Source: CAYVOX01 sp964453035
GTDB lineage: Bacteria > Chloroflexota > Anaerolineae > Anaerolineales > Anaerolineaceae
Length of the DNA stretch: 57,713 nucleotides
Direction of reading: 5' to 3'
NCBI GenBank assembly: GCA_964453035.1
Contig: CAYVOX010000004.1
Location: forward strand, 1 to 57,713
Shown: positions 1-9,179 of the stretch, in pieces
How the letters are laid out: each line of letters begins with the position of its first letter
Numbering within the stretch: position 1 is the stretch's first letter
The notes under the pieces: model-generated
Database searches by the model: none
Told to the model about the DNA's origin: nothing
The model's input: only the letters and a program-made list of their open reading frames with translations
Position numbers and translations under genes: made by a program

Positions 1-445
1 CAGCCAGCAGCGCGCTCAAAAAATCGCGCTGCATCAAGGCCTCCCCGCCGGAGAAGGTCACCCCGCCCCCCGATTCCTCGTAAACGGGGATGTCCCGCGC
101 CACCTCAGCCGCCACTTCCGCCACGCTCATCTCGCGCCCCACCAGCTCGCGCGCCTCGGCATAACACGCCTCCGAGCAGGCCGTGCACAGGATGCAGCGC
201 TCGATATCTGTCAGAATCAGTCCGTCTTCTGCGTAAATTGCGCCTTCCGGGCAGGCTTCGATGCAAGCCCCGCAGCGAATGCACAAATTCGGGCGCAGCA
301 TCAGTTCCGGTTGGATGGATTGGCTTTCGGGATTGTGGCACCAGGCGCAGGCCAGCGGGCAGCCCTTCAAAAAAACCGTCGTGCGGATGCCCGGCCCATC
401 GTGGGTCGAAAAGCGCATGATATCAAACACAACGCCTTGGGTCAT
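1..445 (-). CDS. Glycyl-radical enzyme activating protein (radical SAM), 3' end cut by the window edge
   Basis: Activases of this family use SAM and a [4Fe-4S] cluster to put a glycyl radical on a partner enzyme (pyruvate formate-lyase, diol dehydratase, decarboxylases). The visible 148 residues begin MTQGVVFDIMRFSTHDGPG. The FSTHDGPGIRTTVFLKGCP block and the radical-SAM triad CAWC with its upstream Cys (CPLACAWCHNPES) follow. A ferredoxin-type insert then carries two cysteine clusters (CIRCGACIEACP and CILCTACSEAC), and next comes GGGVTFSGGEALMQ, the SAM-binding GGE motif. The ferredoxin insert separates it from the short PflA form and resembles activases of non-PFL glycyl-radical enzymes. 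The ATG at 445 keeps the conserved FDIMRFS stretch; a later ATG at 418 would lose it. The partner enzyme must lie outside the window, so the substrate is unknown. The protein runs off the left edge. Confidence 0.9.
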   Translation of the reverse strand, partial: MTQGVVFDIMRFSTHDGPGIRTTVFLKGCPLACAWCHNPESQSIQPELMLRPNLCIRCGACIEACPEGAIYAEDGLILTDIERCILCTACSEACYAEARELVGREMSVAEVAAEVARDIPVYEESGGGVTFSGGEALMQRDFLSALLA

Positions 446-508
446 TGCCTGCCGCCAGCTAATGAAGATGATTTCAGGCCAGATTATACTCTGCTTTGCC
501 CGCCCGCC

Positions 509-994
509 TCATTCATCCGCATGAATGAAGTGCACCGGGTGGCGGGGGAGCTTCACCAACCCGCCGGGCAAAAACTGCGGCAACACCGGCAGCGCCCTCA
601 GCACACCCTCCTCGCGTGGAAACCAGCGAAACTCCAGTTTCAAGGCCGGCCCAACCTCCGGCTCATACACCTCCAACCCCATGAACCCCTCTTTTTGGTA
701 AAGCGGCGAGTTTTTAGCAAAGCGTGCCAGGAAGTACAGCCCCACCTCGTGAAAGCGCCTCCCGTTGTGCGTAAACAGGTTCTCCGAAACCCACAACAGC
801 CGACCAACCTGCGCCGCCTCGCCAATTTCCTCCACCATCTCGCGCCGCAGAGTTTCCGCGGCGAACTCCCCCATCTCCACATGTCCCCCGGGCAGGCTCC
901 AGAAGTTATCGTTCACCAGTCGGTGCAGCAGCACGTGCGTGGGCGTCACCACCACTGCCACCGCCCGGTAATTAAACCGGTGCGCCAGTGCCAT
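509..994 (-). CDS. NUDIX hydrolase
   Basis: 161 residues, a normal length for a single-domain NUDIX pyrophosphohydrolase, which cleaves nucleoside diphosphates linked to another moiety. The Nudix box is complete at about residues 37-59: GGHVEMGEFAAETLRREMVEEIGE, matching GX5EX7REUXEEXGU with the metal-binding glutamates (written here as a motif of key residues G37, E42, R50, E51, E54, E55). The N-terminus reads ALAHRFNYRAVAVVVTPTHV, the usual first strand. The start codon lies directly after the stop of the MgtC-like gene (995-997), so the two are probably co-transcribed and translationally coupled. Substrate cannot be told from sequence. Confidence 0.9.
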   Translation of the reverse strand: MALAHRFNYRAVAVVVTPTHVLLHRLVNDNFWSLPGGHVEMGEFAAETLRREMVEEIGEAAQVGRLLWVSENLFTHNGRRFHEVGLYFLARFAKNSPLYQKEGFMGLEVYEPEVGPALKLEFRWFPREEGVLRALPVLPQFLPGGLVKLPRHPVHFIHADE

Positions 995-1630
995 TTAATA
1001 CCTCAATTCAAGCACTTCAGGGTCGTGCAGCAGCCGGTCGGTCACCGCATCGTGCCGGGCGGGTTTGGCCGTCGCCAACCAGCTTAACGTCAGCACCTCC
1101 CCCCGCCGGCAGCGCCGGTGGTGATGCGTCCTCAACCCGGTATCAACAAACAACTGCTCCAACTGCTTCACCTTCTCATCATCCTGCCGGATAACCAGTT
1201 CATACATGCGCGTATGTTGAGCCCGATCAATCCAGCGCTCAAAGTACGGAAAGATCCACAGAACGATGAGGATTGCCCCCGTTGCCAGCAGCACCAGCCC
1301 CAGATCCCCCCCGCCAATCCCTAACCCCAGCGCCGCCGAAAGCCAGATGGCTGCCGCGGTCGTCAGGCCGGTCACGCCGTGCTCCCCGCGCAGGATGGTG
1401 CCCGCGCCCAGGAAGCCGATGCCGGTCACAATGTTCGCCGCGATGCGCACCGGGTCTTCCGGCCCGCCAAGCCGCGCAGAAAACATAGTGAAAAGGGTAG
1501 AGCCCAGCGTGATAAAAATCAGCGTTCTGAACCCGGCTGCCTTATCGCGGTACTCGCGCTCCGCGCCAATCAACCCGCCAATGAGAATCGCCAGCCCCAC
1601 CCGCACCAAATCATCCGCTGTGACAATCAT
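995..1630 (-). CDS. MgtC/SapB-family membrane protein
   Basis: 211 residues from the ATG at 1630, which overlaps the stop of the upstream GT87 gene as ATGA. The longer reading frame to 1669 would run 39 bases into that gene, so the overlap start is preferred. The first 140 residues hold the MgtC domain: LVRVGLAILIGGLIGAERE (with the conserved R-E pair), AGFRTLIFITLGSTLFT, IVTGIGFLGAGTILR and the GLTTAAAIWLSAALG segment, with four or five membrane helices. A soluble tail of about 70 residues follows. Family members are inner-membrane proteins tied to low-Mg2+ growth and virulence in Salmonella; the biochemical role of environmental homologues is unsettled. Downstream it abuts the NUDIX gene. 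Confidence 0.9.
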   Translation of the reverse strand: MIVTADDLVRVGLAILIGGLIGAEREYRDKAAGFRTLIFITLGSTLFTMFSARLGGPEDPVRIAANIVTGIGFLGAGTILRGEHGVTGLTTAAAIWLSAALGLGIGGGDLGLVLLATGAILIVLWIFPYFERWIDRAQHTRMYELVIRQDDEKVKQLEQLFVDTGLRTHHHRRCRRGEVLTLSWLATAKPARHDAVTDRLLHDPEVLELRY

Positions 1631-2832
1631 GCCACGCCTCCATTTTCTTTTGTCGTTCGCGGCCAGCACACCACCATGAGCAGGCCGCCCATCACCAGCG
1701 CCCCCAGCAGATTCAACGAATCCAGCGGGGGATAGCCGTAAATTTTAGCAACCATCAACGCGCTGGCTGCGCCCGCCGCCAGCAGCTGCCAGGGCTTTGC
1801 CGCGTGGTGCAGCAGGTAGGTCAGCACCAGCGCGCAGGGCAGGATGGCCCATACGTAAGCCATTGACCAGGCCTTACCCTGAAAAACCAGAATCACCAGC
1901 AGATTGAGGATGAACGCCGCGGTCGTTTCAAAGCCGTCTGCCCGCCGCTGCTGGCTCCCCGCCCACCCGGCAAACAGCGCAAACAGCCCCAGCCCCGCAG
2001 CCGATACCCCCTGCGCCAGCAGCGGGTTGTCCGCCAGGTATTTCAGCAGCGACTGGTTGAGGTAATACCCCGTCCCGCCGCTCACCACCGGCAGAATGTA
2101 CATCACGTACTCCGGGTAGTAATGGAACGGTACCGCCAGCAGCGAGATCCCCGCCAGCCCCACCCCTGCTGCCAGCACAGCCAGCGTGTAGCGCCAGTCC
2201 CGCAGATAGAGCAGGTAATAGATGAGCAGCAGCAGCGGGCTCACCTTCAACAGCCCTGCGAGTGCCAGCAACAGCGCTGAAGCTCCCCTCTTTCCCCTGC
2301 CGTACAGGCTGAAGCTCAACAGCGCCAGCCCAATCACCAGCACATCCGCCTGCCCGTTGCGGATGTGCAACAGCAGCGGGAAGGACGTTGCCGTCAGCAG
2401 CGCCCCCAGCCCGGCAAAGGTCAGCCGTTCCGCGCGCGGCAGCCCCATCGCCAGCGCCGTAAAAGCCGCCAGGTAAACCAGCGCGTAAAGTCCCAGCCAC
2501 AACGTGCGCGCCGCGTCGTAGGGCAGCCGCGCCAGTGCTCCAAAGAGCGGCAAAAAGGTCGGCGGGTACAGGTATTCCGAGATTAAAGCGCTCCCCGGCT
2601 GCGCCTCGCCGTAGTAATACGGGTTAGCCCCTGCGTTGAAGCGCTGCCCGGCGGTAAAGTAGGCGTAAAAATCCACGTTTGGCGGCAGCGTCGCCTTGGT
2701 CACCTGGTTAAAGTAATCCTGCGCAAACGGCAGCCAGAAGTTCCACAGCACCACCAGCAGCAGCACAGCCCCCACCACCAGCGCAGGCTGGTTGAGCTTC
2801 AGCGAGAATCCTGGCGCGCGTTCCGGCTTCAT
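1627..2832 (-). CDS. GT87-family (DUF2029) polytopic mannosyltransferase-like protein
   Basis: 401 residues with about ten hydrophobic segments, starting at MKPERAPGFSLKLNQPALVV. The N-terminal periplasmic loop NPYYYGEAQPGSALISEYLYPPTFLPLFG and the segment NGQADVLVIGLALLSF with GLLKVSPLLLLIYYL are typical of GT87 (PimE-like) polyprenyl-phosphate-dependent glycosyltransferases. GT87 enzymes are GT-C fold, act at the outer face of the membrane and usually transfer mannose from polyprenyl-phosphomannose. The gene follows the GH38 alpha-mannosidase gene by 9 bases and overlaps the MgtC-like gene, so it sits in a minus-strand operon. Acceptor and donor are not deducible. Confidence 0.85.
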   Translation of the reverse strand: MKPERAPGFSLKLNQPALVVGAVLLLVVLWNFWLPFAQDYFNQVTKATLPPNVDFYAYFTAGQRFNAGANPYYYGEAQPGSALISEYLYPPTFLPLFGALARLPYDAARTLWLGLYALVYLAAFTALAMGLPRAERLTFAGLGALLTATSFPLLLHIRNGQADVLVIGLALLSFSLYGRGKRGASALLLALAGLLKVSPLLLLIYYLLYLRDWRYTLAVLAAGVGLAGISLLAVPFHYYPEYVMYILPVVSGGTGYYLNQSLLKYLADNPLLAQGVSAAGLGLFALFAGWAGSQQRRADGFETTAAFILNLLVILVFQGKAWSMAYVWAILPCALVLTYLLHHAAKPWQLLAAGAASALMVAKIYGYPPLDSLNLLGALVMGGLLMVVCWPRTTKENGGVA

Positions 2833-2841
2833 TTCCCCTGC

Positions 2842-5800
2842 TCAGAGCTTCAACCGCACAGTTTTGATTTCAAACGGGCGGAAGTCCAGCGCAATTTTCC
2901 CATCTTTGCACGCCAATCCCGCCTGCTGCGCTTCGGTCATATCCGTCTGCTGCGCACCTTTCACCTTCAGGCTGGTGCTCAACACGCAGCGCGTCGCCAT
3001 CCGCTTGGCCTCATACAGGCGCACAATCACATCCGCCGGGCTGTCCTCCGCCGGTTTGACCGTCTCGATGACGATGTTTTCCGCGTCCAGGCTGAACAGT
3101 GACCCCATCCCGCCCTCGCCCGGCGCCACCAGCACCGGCACGTTCAGCTCGTAAGCCTCCCGCACCACCCCGCTCTCCGCCAGGCTGCCGTTCCACACGT
3201 ACAGCGCATAGGTGAAGTGCTGTAGGCCCTTATCCGCGGTCATATCCGGCGCCAGCGAAGATTTAAGCAGCGTCAGGTTCAGGCTGTTGCCGGTTGCGCT
3301 CAAGCCGTACTTGCAGTCGTTCAGCAGCGCCACCCCGCGGTTCTCTTCCGCCAGCGCCGACCACTTGTGGTTGCACACCTCAAAGCGGTCCGCGTCGTAA
3401 GGCCGCGAGCGGTGCGTGGGGCGCCGCAGGTGGCCAAACTGGATTTCATGGATAGCCTCATCCGCGTGAATTTGCACCGGGAAGGCCACCTTCAGGCAGC
3501 GGTGGCTTTCCTGCCAGTCCACCGTGGTCTCAAAGTCAATCCGCCGACTGCCGCGCCGCAAGCTCACCACCTGCGTCAGCGAGGAGTGCGCCAGTTTGCG
3601 CGTCAGGCGCAACTTAGCCACCAGCGGGCTGCTCTTCACCACCTCAAACGCCGCCGTTTCGGGCGTCTCCACCGGCATTTGCTCTACCATGCTATCCAGG
3701 TCCCAGGCGTCGTACTTGTTGGGCACATCCTTATACAGCCTGAAGGCATTGCCCGCCCCCGCCATGATTTCGCGCCCCGCCTCCTTATCATACAGGCTGG
3801 TCAATTCACCCCGTTCGTTGAATTCAGCCCGAAGCAGGTCGTTTTCCAGCCAGCGCTCGCCTGCCAGCGCGCCGCGTTTGCCGGTGCGCCCGCGTCGCGT
3901 CGTCTCCGGCGTCACGCCAATCCACCCGCAGGGCGGCACCTTCACTTCCACCGTCCCCTCCGGCGTCTCCACCAGCGCAGTGCGTTCCCAGCTCAGCGAG
4001 TTGAACGCCGTCAGCCCCTCACCCGGCGCAACCAGGCTGCCCGCTGCCGCCCGCGCCGCTTTTTGCGCGCTCTGGTACACCTCGCCCAGCATCGCTTCGG
4101 TCTCCTCGTACACCCGGTGAATCGAAGACCCCGGCAAAATATCATGGAACTGGTTGAGCATCAGGTTCACCCAGGCCTCATCCAGCGTCCGCGCCGAAAA
4201 CGCATACCCGCGCAGCGCCCGCGCCGCCGTGCCCCACATCTCCGCCTCGCGCAGCGCAATTTCACTGCGCCGGTTGCCCAGCTTGGTGCGCGCCTGTGAC
4301 GTGTACGTCCCGCGGTGCGCCTGGAAGTACAACTCGCCCACGTAACGCTTCACCGGCAACCCGCGCGCGGCAATATCTTCAAAAAACGCCGCCGGCGAGC
4401 TGATTTCAACCCTCGGCAGCCCTTCCAGGTCGCGCTCGCGCCGCAGGTATTCCAGGTGGTCGCGCGTTGGCCCGCCCCCGCCGTCCCCGTGACCAAAAGC
4501 CAGCATCAGCGTGGGCACGCCGTTGGGCTGCAGGCGCGTATTCCAGCGCTCAAAAATACTCTTCGGGTGCGTCTCACTGTTGTAATCAGTGTAAATATGC
4601 GCCGGGATGCTGCTGCCGTCAATTCCCTGCCACCAGAAAATGTTATAAGGGAAGGCATCCCCCCCGTTATACGCCCAGGTGATTTTTTGCGTGGCAAACC
4701 CGCTGCACCCGCAGCCCTTCAAAATTTGCGGCAGCGCGCCGGAATAACCAAACACATCCGGCAGCCACAACACCCGGCTGTCCACGCCAAACGCCTCGCG
4801 GAAGAACCTGCGCCCGTGCAGCACCTGCCGGATGAGCGCCTCGCCCCCGCTGATATTGGTATCCGCCTCCACCCACATGGCGCCGTCGGCAATCAACTGC
4901 CCGCTTTTCACCGCCTCGCGCACCCGCTCATAGAGCTCCGGGTAGCGTTTTTTCAGCATCATGTAAAGGTGCGGTTGGCTCTGCAAAAAACGAAACTCCG
5001 GGTATTCTGCCATCAGGCTGAACTGGTTGGCCAGCGTGCGCGCCACCTTGCGCTCCGTCTCAGCCAGCGGCCACAGCCAGGCCACGTCAATGTGCGCGTG
5101 ACCAAACGCGTGCAACCTGGGCATGCTCGGCCCGTTGGTGCACGCCAGCAGCGGAGCCAGCAGCGCGCGCGCCTTTTCGACGCTCTCCAACATCTCCGCT
5201 TCTGGCAGTTCCAGGTCGCACACCAGGGTCACATCCATCAGCCCCTGGTCAATTTCGCTCACCCGCAAGCAGTAAGGGTCAAGCCCATCGCGCAATTCCA
5301 GCAGCGTGGTGAAGTCCAGCGCCAGCTGGTACACCCCCTCGCGCCACACGCCAATACTGCACTCCCCCACCTTCGTCTGCCTGGCGGGGGGTTCTGGCAC
5401 GTTTTCCACCCCAAACGGCACCGGCCCGCCGGTTTCCACCATCGGCCCGTGTCCTGCGTAAGCCTCCGCCAGCAGTTCATAGCTCTTACCGGGCTCCCCG
5501 CTGCGCGAGAGCGTCACTTCCTTATACGCCCAGCCGTAAGCCCCGGCAATTTTCCCGTTCACCCACAGCAGGCTGTTACCGCCCAGGCTCAGCCGCAATG
5601 CGATGCGCTGCCCGCGCGCCGCTTCAGGCAGGCGCACCTCCCCCCTGAACCAGCCGTACTCCCACTTGGCGCCCCACGCGCTGCCCTCTGGCATCGGCTC
5701 AAAGGCGTGCTGCAGCGCCTGCTCGGCAGTTAATTGCTCAAAGGTGGTGAACCCGCTCAGCGCCACGCTCTCAAGCGGGCGGTAACACAGCGACCACAAC

Positions 5801-5850
5801 GCTTTTTGCCAGTTCAGCACCCGGTTGCGCCATTCTTTGTTCAAAGCCAT
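2842..5850 (-). CDS. GH38 alpha-mannosidase, cytoplasmic
   Basis: 1002 residues, the usual size of bacterial class II alpha-mannosidases. There is no signal peptide (MALNKEWRNRVLNW), so it probably acts in the cytoplasm on imported or recycled mannosides. Seen in order: an N-terminal beta-sandwich (to about 230), the GH38 catalytic domain starting FGHAHIDVAWLWPL (about 250-263; His and Asp are zinc ligands), the nucleophile Asp in LWLPDVFGYSG (about 365), then a second metal-ligand region and the C-terminal beta domains with RRIDFETTVDW. The start at 5850 has a GAGGT Shine-Dalgarno. Upstream is an MFS carrier 54 bases away, which could import its substrate or export products; downstream is the GT87 gene. 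Confidence 0.94.
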   Translation of the reverse strand: MALNKEWRNRVLNWQKALWSLCYRPLESVALSGFTTFEQLTAEQALQHAFEPMPEGSAWGAKWEYGWFRGEVRLPEAARGQRIALRLSLGGNSLLWVNGKIAGAYGWAYKEVTLSRSGEPGKSYELLAEAYAGHGPMVETGGPVPFGVENVPEPPARQTKVGECSIGVWREGVYQLALDFTTLLELRDGLDPYCLRVSEIDQGLMDVTLVCDLELPEAEMLESVEKARALLAPLLACTNGPSMPRLHAFGHAHIDVAWLWPLAETERKVARTLANQFSLMAEYPEFRFLQSQPHLYMMLKKRYPELYERVREAVKSGQLIADGAMWVEADTNISGGEALIRQVLHGRRFFREAFGVDSRVLWLPDVFGYSGALPQILKGCGCSGFATQKITWAYNGGDAFPYNIFWWQGIDGSSIPAHIYTDYNSETHPKSIFERWNTRLQPNGVPTLMLAFGHGDGGGGPTRDHLEYLRRERDLEGLPRVEISSPAAFFEDIAARGLPVKRYVGELYFQAHRGTYTSQARTKLGNRRSEIALREAEMWGTAARALRGYAFSARTLDEAWVNLMLNQFHDILPGSSIHRVYEETEAMLGEVYQSAQKAARAAAGSLVAPGEGLTAFNSLSWERTALVETPEGTVEVKVPPCGWIGVTPETTRRGRTGKRGALAGERWLENDLLRAEFNERGELTSLYDKEAGREIMAGAGNAFRLYKDVPNKYDAWDLDSMVEQMPVETPETAAFEVVKSSPLVAKLRLTRKLAHSSLTQVVSLRRGSRRIDFETTVDWQESHRCLKVAFPVQIHADEAIHEIQFGHLRRPTHRSRPYDADRFEVCNHKWSALAEENRGVALLNDCKYGLSATGNSLNLTLLKSSLAPDMTADKGLQHFTYALYVWNGSLAESGVVREAYELNVPVLVAPGEGGMGSLFSLDAENIVIETVKPAEDSPADVIVRLYEAKRMATRCVLSTSLKVKGAQQTDMTEAQQAGLACKDGKIALDFRPFEIKTVRLKL

Positions 5851-5904
5851 TTCTTTACCTCGTATGCGTCGTATTCCGATTTATCGGTTGTCAAAATTCA
5901 AAGC

Positions 5905-7092
5905 TCAGTGCGTTATTCCCTGCTTCTTCCTGCGGAAAACCAACGGCAGCAGCGGCAGCGCCAGCAGATTCAGCAGCGCCAGGATGACAAACGTCCAGCG
6001 GAAGCCAATCCCATCCGCCAGCGCCCCGCCAATCCCCATGCCGATCCCCTGCCCGATGTTGCTCATCGCCATCAAAATTGCGAACATCGAAGCCGCGATG
6101 TGCAGGTCGGTATAGCCCATCGAAAGCGCAAAGTAAATCGTCTGGTACGAAGAATACGTCACGCCGAAGATGAACACAATCGGCCAGGCCATCTCCGGGC
6201 TGCCAATCGCCGCCAGCGCCAGCACCGAAACCAGCGACGCCCCCAGCGCGATGAGCGTCCCCCGCCGGTCGCCAATCCGCCGGATGAGCCAGCCGCCCCC
6301 CACGCCCCCCAGCACCGCGCCGATGCCCCACACCGTGGTGTACATCCCCGCCTGGCTCAGGTTGATGCCGTAAGTCCTGGTCAGGAAGGGATTAACCATC
6401 TGGTTGGCACCCGCAATGATGATGAAGAACAGCAAACCCACCGCCGCCAGCGCCGCCACCTCCGGCCTTTTAAACGCCCCGAACGCCTTCCAGTTGAAGG
6501 TGCGCTCCACCGGGCGCGCCCCTTCCCGCACCATCAGCACCAGCGGAATGGGCAAAAGCGTCAGCCCCGCTAGCAGCCAGAACACCGCCTGCCACGAGAC
6601 CGTCTCCGCCAGGATGCCCACCACCGAAGCCGTCAGCACCACCCCCAGCGCGCGCCCGCCCACCATGAACCCCTGGATGATTCCCTTCTCCTCCAGCGGC
6701 GTGGTATCCAGCGCCAGCCCGTCGGTGCAGGTGTCGTAAAGCGCCATGCCCATCTGCAGCACAAACGCCAGCGCCACAAACCACCAGTAGCCGGTCGTCA
6801 GGTCAATGAACGGCGCAATCAAGCAGCACACCGTCTGCACCACCAGCCCCACCAGAATGTACGGCTTACGGTGCCCCATCCCCAGCAGGTTCACCCTGTC
6901 GCTCAGCATCCCCAGGAAGATTTTAATCACAAATGGAATCAGCGCGATGGTCGCAAAAATCCCCACGCTGGTCATCGTCAGCCCTTTGGAAAGAAAATAC
7001 AGCGCATTCAGGGCCGTAAAATAACTCAGGATCGTCCCCTGGGTGAAGTATAAAAGCCCAAACATGGTGTAACGCACGGGTTTGGCTTGCAT
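5905..7092 (-). CDS. MFS transporter (12-TM carrier)
   Basis: 395 residues with about 12 hydrophobic segments. The first loop shows the MFS-type DRVNLLGMGHRKPYILVG signature (D-R-x(6-7)-G-H-R-K-P), a pattern seen in BT1/AmpG-like and sugar-carrier MFS groups. YDTCTDGLALDTTP in TM4-5 and the second-half repeat RRIGDRRGTLIALG also fit. The start at 7092 is set by GGAGG nine bases upstream. A TATAAT at 7131-7126 (minus) can serve as its -10. The gene precedes the GH38 mannosidase in the same direction with 54 bases between, so the two are likely co-transcribed and the carrier may handle mannose-containing oligosaccharides. Substrate not established. Confidence 0.85.
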   Translation of the reverse strand: MQAKPVRYTMFGLLYFTQGTILSYFTALNALYFLSKGLTMTSVGIFATIALIPFVIKIFLGMLSDRVNLLGMGHRKPYILVGLVVQTVCCLIAPFIDLTTGYWWFVALAFVLQMGMALYDTCTDGLALDTTPLEEKGIIQGFMVGGRALGVVLTASVVGILAETVSWQAVFWLLAGLTLLPIPLVLMVREGARPVERTFNWKAFGAFKRPEVAALAAVGLLFFIIIAGANQMVNPFLTRTYGINLSQAGMYTTVWGIGAVLGGVGGGWLIRRIGDRRGTLIALGASLVSVLALAAIGSPEMAWPIVFIFGVTYSSYQTIYFALSMGYTDLHIAASMFAILMAMSNIGQGIGMGIGGALADGIGFRWTFVILALLNLLALPLLPLVFRRKKQGITH

Positions 7093-7125
7093 CGGTGCTG
7101 CCTCCAGGCAAAGCGGGATATGCTA

Positions 7126-7131
7126 ATTATA
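7126..7131 (-). promoter_or_regulatory. Probable -10 box for the MFS/GH38/GT87/MgtC/NUDIX operon
   Basis: TATAAT on the minus strand, 34 bases before the start codon of the MFS gene at 7092. No convincing -35 is visible. All five downstream minus-strand genes are tightly spaced or overlapping, so this is the most likely origin of their transcript. Confidence 0.5.
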
Positions 7132-7160
7132 GCGGCAACTCAAACAGCGGCACCCCCTGA

Positions 7161-7259
7161 GTACCCATTCCATCTGATTTTGATGGATGCTATCAAACGA
7201 GCCTTCATCATAAAATACGTCTCTACCGCGCATCCATCAAATCTAAAATGAATGGGCAC
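7161..7259. repeat. Long imperfect inverted repeat between two genes
   Basis: Left arm 7161-7190 (starts GTACCCATTC, ends TTTGATGGATGC) and right arm 7230-7259 are reverse complements at 23 of 30 positions, with both arm ends nearly perfect. The loop is 39 bases. The right arm ends on the stop codon of the 7259-9139 gene. It has no uracil tract, so it is not a standard terminator. It may be a small non-autonomous element or an RNA fold separating two operons. Nothing else is seen in 7132-7258. Confidence 0.55.
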
Positions 7260-9139
7260 TAAGGCTGCTGCGGCGCGAAATTTTCCGCCAGTTGGCCGTT
7301 CTCATACCACGGGTAATCCATCTGGCGCAGGTGGGTGATAATCGCCTGCGCATCCTCAAAACCCGATTTGACGTAGTAGTAATGATAATCATCTTGCTCG
7401 CTGCCGAACGCCGCCGCAAGCTGGTAGCCCCGCGCCTGCGCGTAACGCCACAGCTTGCGCGCCATCCAATCCCACGCCGTCTCCGGGTCCTTCTCGGTGA
7501 ACTGCAAATTGGCGTGGAACACAATCAGCTCCGGCTGGTAGCGCTCCAGGTAAGCCTCCGTCACCTCGCCGGTATGCGTGATCCACTGGTCGTTCAGCCC
7601 CCAGGTATCCACCGCCCGCCACGTGGAGTAAAACGGCAGCAGTCCCGCCTCCGAGGTGGCGATGGTGTAGCCCCTGGCGGCATACTGGCGCAGGTAAATC
7701 CCCACATCGTAGCGCCCGTCCGCATACACCGGCGCCGCTGATTGCAAAATCGTCAGCGCCAGCCCGCCCACCGCCGCCAGCGCCAGCACCACCCGCGCCG
7801 CCCATCCTTTCCACCTCACCAGCCAGCTTTCCACTTCCGCCCACAGCAGCGGAGCGCCCATCATCAGCAGCACCACCAGCGGATATTGAAAGCGCCCCAG
7901 GTAGTTCATCTCGTTGGAGAGCAGCACCCAGATGGCCGTGAACCCCACCGCCGGCAGAAGCACAAACCCCGCCCGCAGTGCCCACGCCCGCGCCTTGCCC
8001 TCCAACCGGCTGCTGAACCACGGCAGGCTCAACTTCGCCGGCAGCCAGCGCCGCGCCGTCAGTCCCAGCGCCAGCAGCAGCGCCGCCGCAAGCGCCCCGC
8101 CCGCCAGCAGTATAAAATACTTCTGCGAATACAACCCCAGGATCATTCCCTCCTGCGGCTGCGAGCGCCGCAGCAAGCCCAGCAGCACCCCCAACCCCGC
8201 GGCAGCGCCCCCCAGCAGCAGCGCCAGGCGCGTTTTTACAAAATTCAACCCCAGCTTCACCCGCGCCCCGCGCAGCGAAGGCAGCCACTTCACCAACAGC
8301 ACCCCAAGCGCCCCTATCACCAGCCAGGCATACGGCTGGTTCAACGCCACAAAGTTTCGCAGCGCATTTACCAGCGCGTCCGGGTGCAGCAGCCCCGCCC
8401 CCTTTTTATAAAACGGATTGGGCAGGGGGTAGCCAAAATACGCCCAGCGCCAGGTGAAGTAAACCAGCCCCAACCCGCCGAACACCAGGCCAAAATCGCG
8501 CGCAATCGCCCGCCAGCCGCGCCACTCGCGCCTCACCAGCAGCCCCAGCAGGATGAACCCCGCCAGGAACACCCCCTCCGGGCGGATGAGCCCCGTCAGC
8601 AGGCTGGCTGCCGCAAAACCCAGTGTCAGTGCGCGCGGCGGAACCTCAACCCGCGCCAGCCGCGCCGCCAGGTGCCAGGTCAGCGCCCCGGCCAATGCAA
8701 AGGTGGTGGTGCCAAAGTAAACCGCCGTGTAAGCCGTGCCCGGACCCACCGCCAGCAGCAGCGCAGAAAGCCCCGCCAGCCGAATGTCTTTGGGCTCAAT
8801 CCAGGTCACCGTCCAGAACACCAGCGCCACCGTCAGCAGGTGAGCAACCAACCCCAACCCCAGCACCGCCCCCTCCAGTGGAACGCCCAGCGCGTTCAGC
8901 CCCGCCACCAGTGCCATGAACAAAAAGTCGGTCGCCCCGTCCACCGGCTTCTCCCCCACATTCCAAACAATCCCCTGCCCCTGAGCCAGGTGGCTGGAGT
9001 AGCGCATCAACATCGCCGCATCTTCCGCCGGTTGGTTGGGTCCCTGCAGCCGCAGCCAGGCAACCGCCAGCGCCACCAGCATCACAACCGCCAGCAGCAC
9101 AGCTTCGTGCTTCCGCAAGGGATATGAACGCGCCATCAT
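7259..9139 (-). CDS. GT-C type integral-membrane glycosyltransferase
   Basis: 626 residues, with about 11-13 membrane helices followed by a soluble C-terminal domain of about 170 residues. Near the N-terminus is AEDAAMLMRYSSHLAQGQG...VWNVGEKPVDG (about residues 38-67). This corresponds to the D-D-x-F-I-x-x-RY-N-L-G-G-VWN-GE signature of arabinofuranosyl/GT39/GT83-like polyprenyl-phosphate-sugar transferases; here the acidic pair is E-D. The C-terminal part (RYDVGIYLRQYAARGYTIATSEAG and DTWGLNDQWI) is the extracytoplasmic domain seen in this group. Two adjacent ATGs (9139 and 9136) share one GGAG; 9139 was taken. Lipid donor and acceptor are unknown. The neighbouring GT87 gene suggests surface-glycan work. 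Confidence 0.8.
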   Translation of the reverse strand: MMARSYPLRKHEAVLLAVVMLVALAVAWLRLQGPNQPAEDAAMLMRYSSHLAQGQGIVWNVGEKPVDGATDFLFMALVAGLNALGVPLEGAVLGLGLVAHLLTVALVFWTVTWIEPKDIRLAGLSALLLAVGPGTAYTAVYFGTTTFALAGALTWHLAARLARVEVPPRALTLGFAAASLLTGLIRPEGVFLAGFILLGLLVRREWRGWRAIARDFGLVFGGLGLVYFTWRWAYFGYPLPNPFYKKGAGLLHPDALVNALRNFVALNQPYAWLVIGALGVLLVKWLPSLRGARVKLGLNFVKTRLALLLGGAAAGLGVLLGLLRRSQPQEGMILGLYSQKYFILLAGGALAAALLLALGLTARRWLPAKLSLPWFSSRLEGKARAWALRAGFVLLPAVGFTAIWVLLSNEMNYLGRFQYPLVVLLMMGAPLLWAEVESWLVRWKGWAARVVLALAAVGGLALTILQSAAPVYADGRYDVGIYLRQYAARGYTIATSEAGLLPFYSTWRAVDTWGLNDQWITHTGEVTEAYLERYQPELIVFHANLQFTEKDPETAWDWMARKLWRYAQARGYQLAAAFGSEQDDYHYYYVKSGFEDAQAIITHLRQMDYPWYENGQLAENFAPQQP

Positions 9140-9179
9140 GGCTCCAAAAACCTTTCTTTAAGCCCGTAAGTGTGCCGTT

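Noticed and set aside
4315..5733. Long plus-strand frame inside the GH38 gene (also others antisense to 509-994 and 7259-9139).
   Set aside because: Arg/Pro/Gln/His-rich translations typical of antisense frames in GC-rich genes. The minus-strand proteins have clear motifs.
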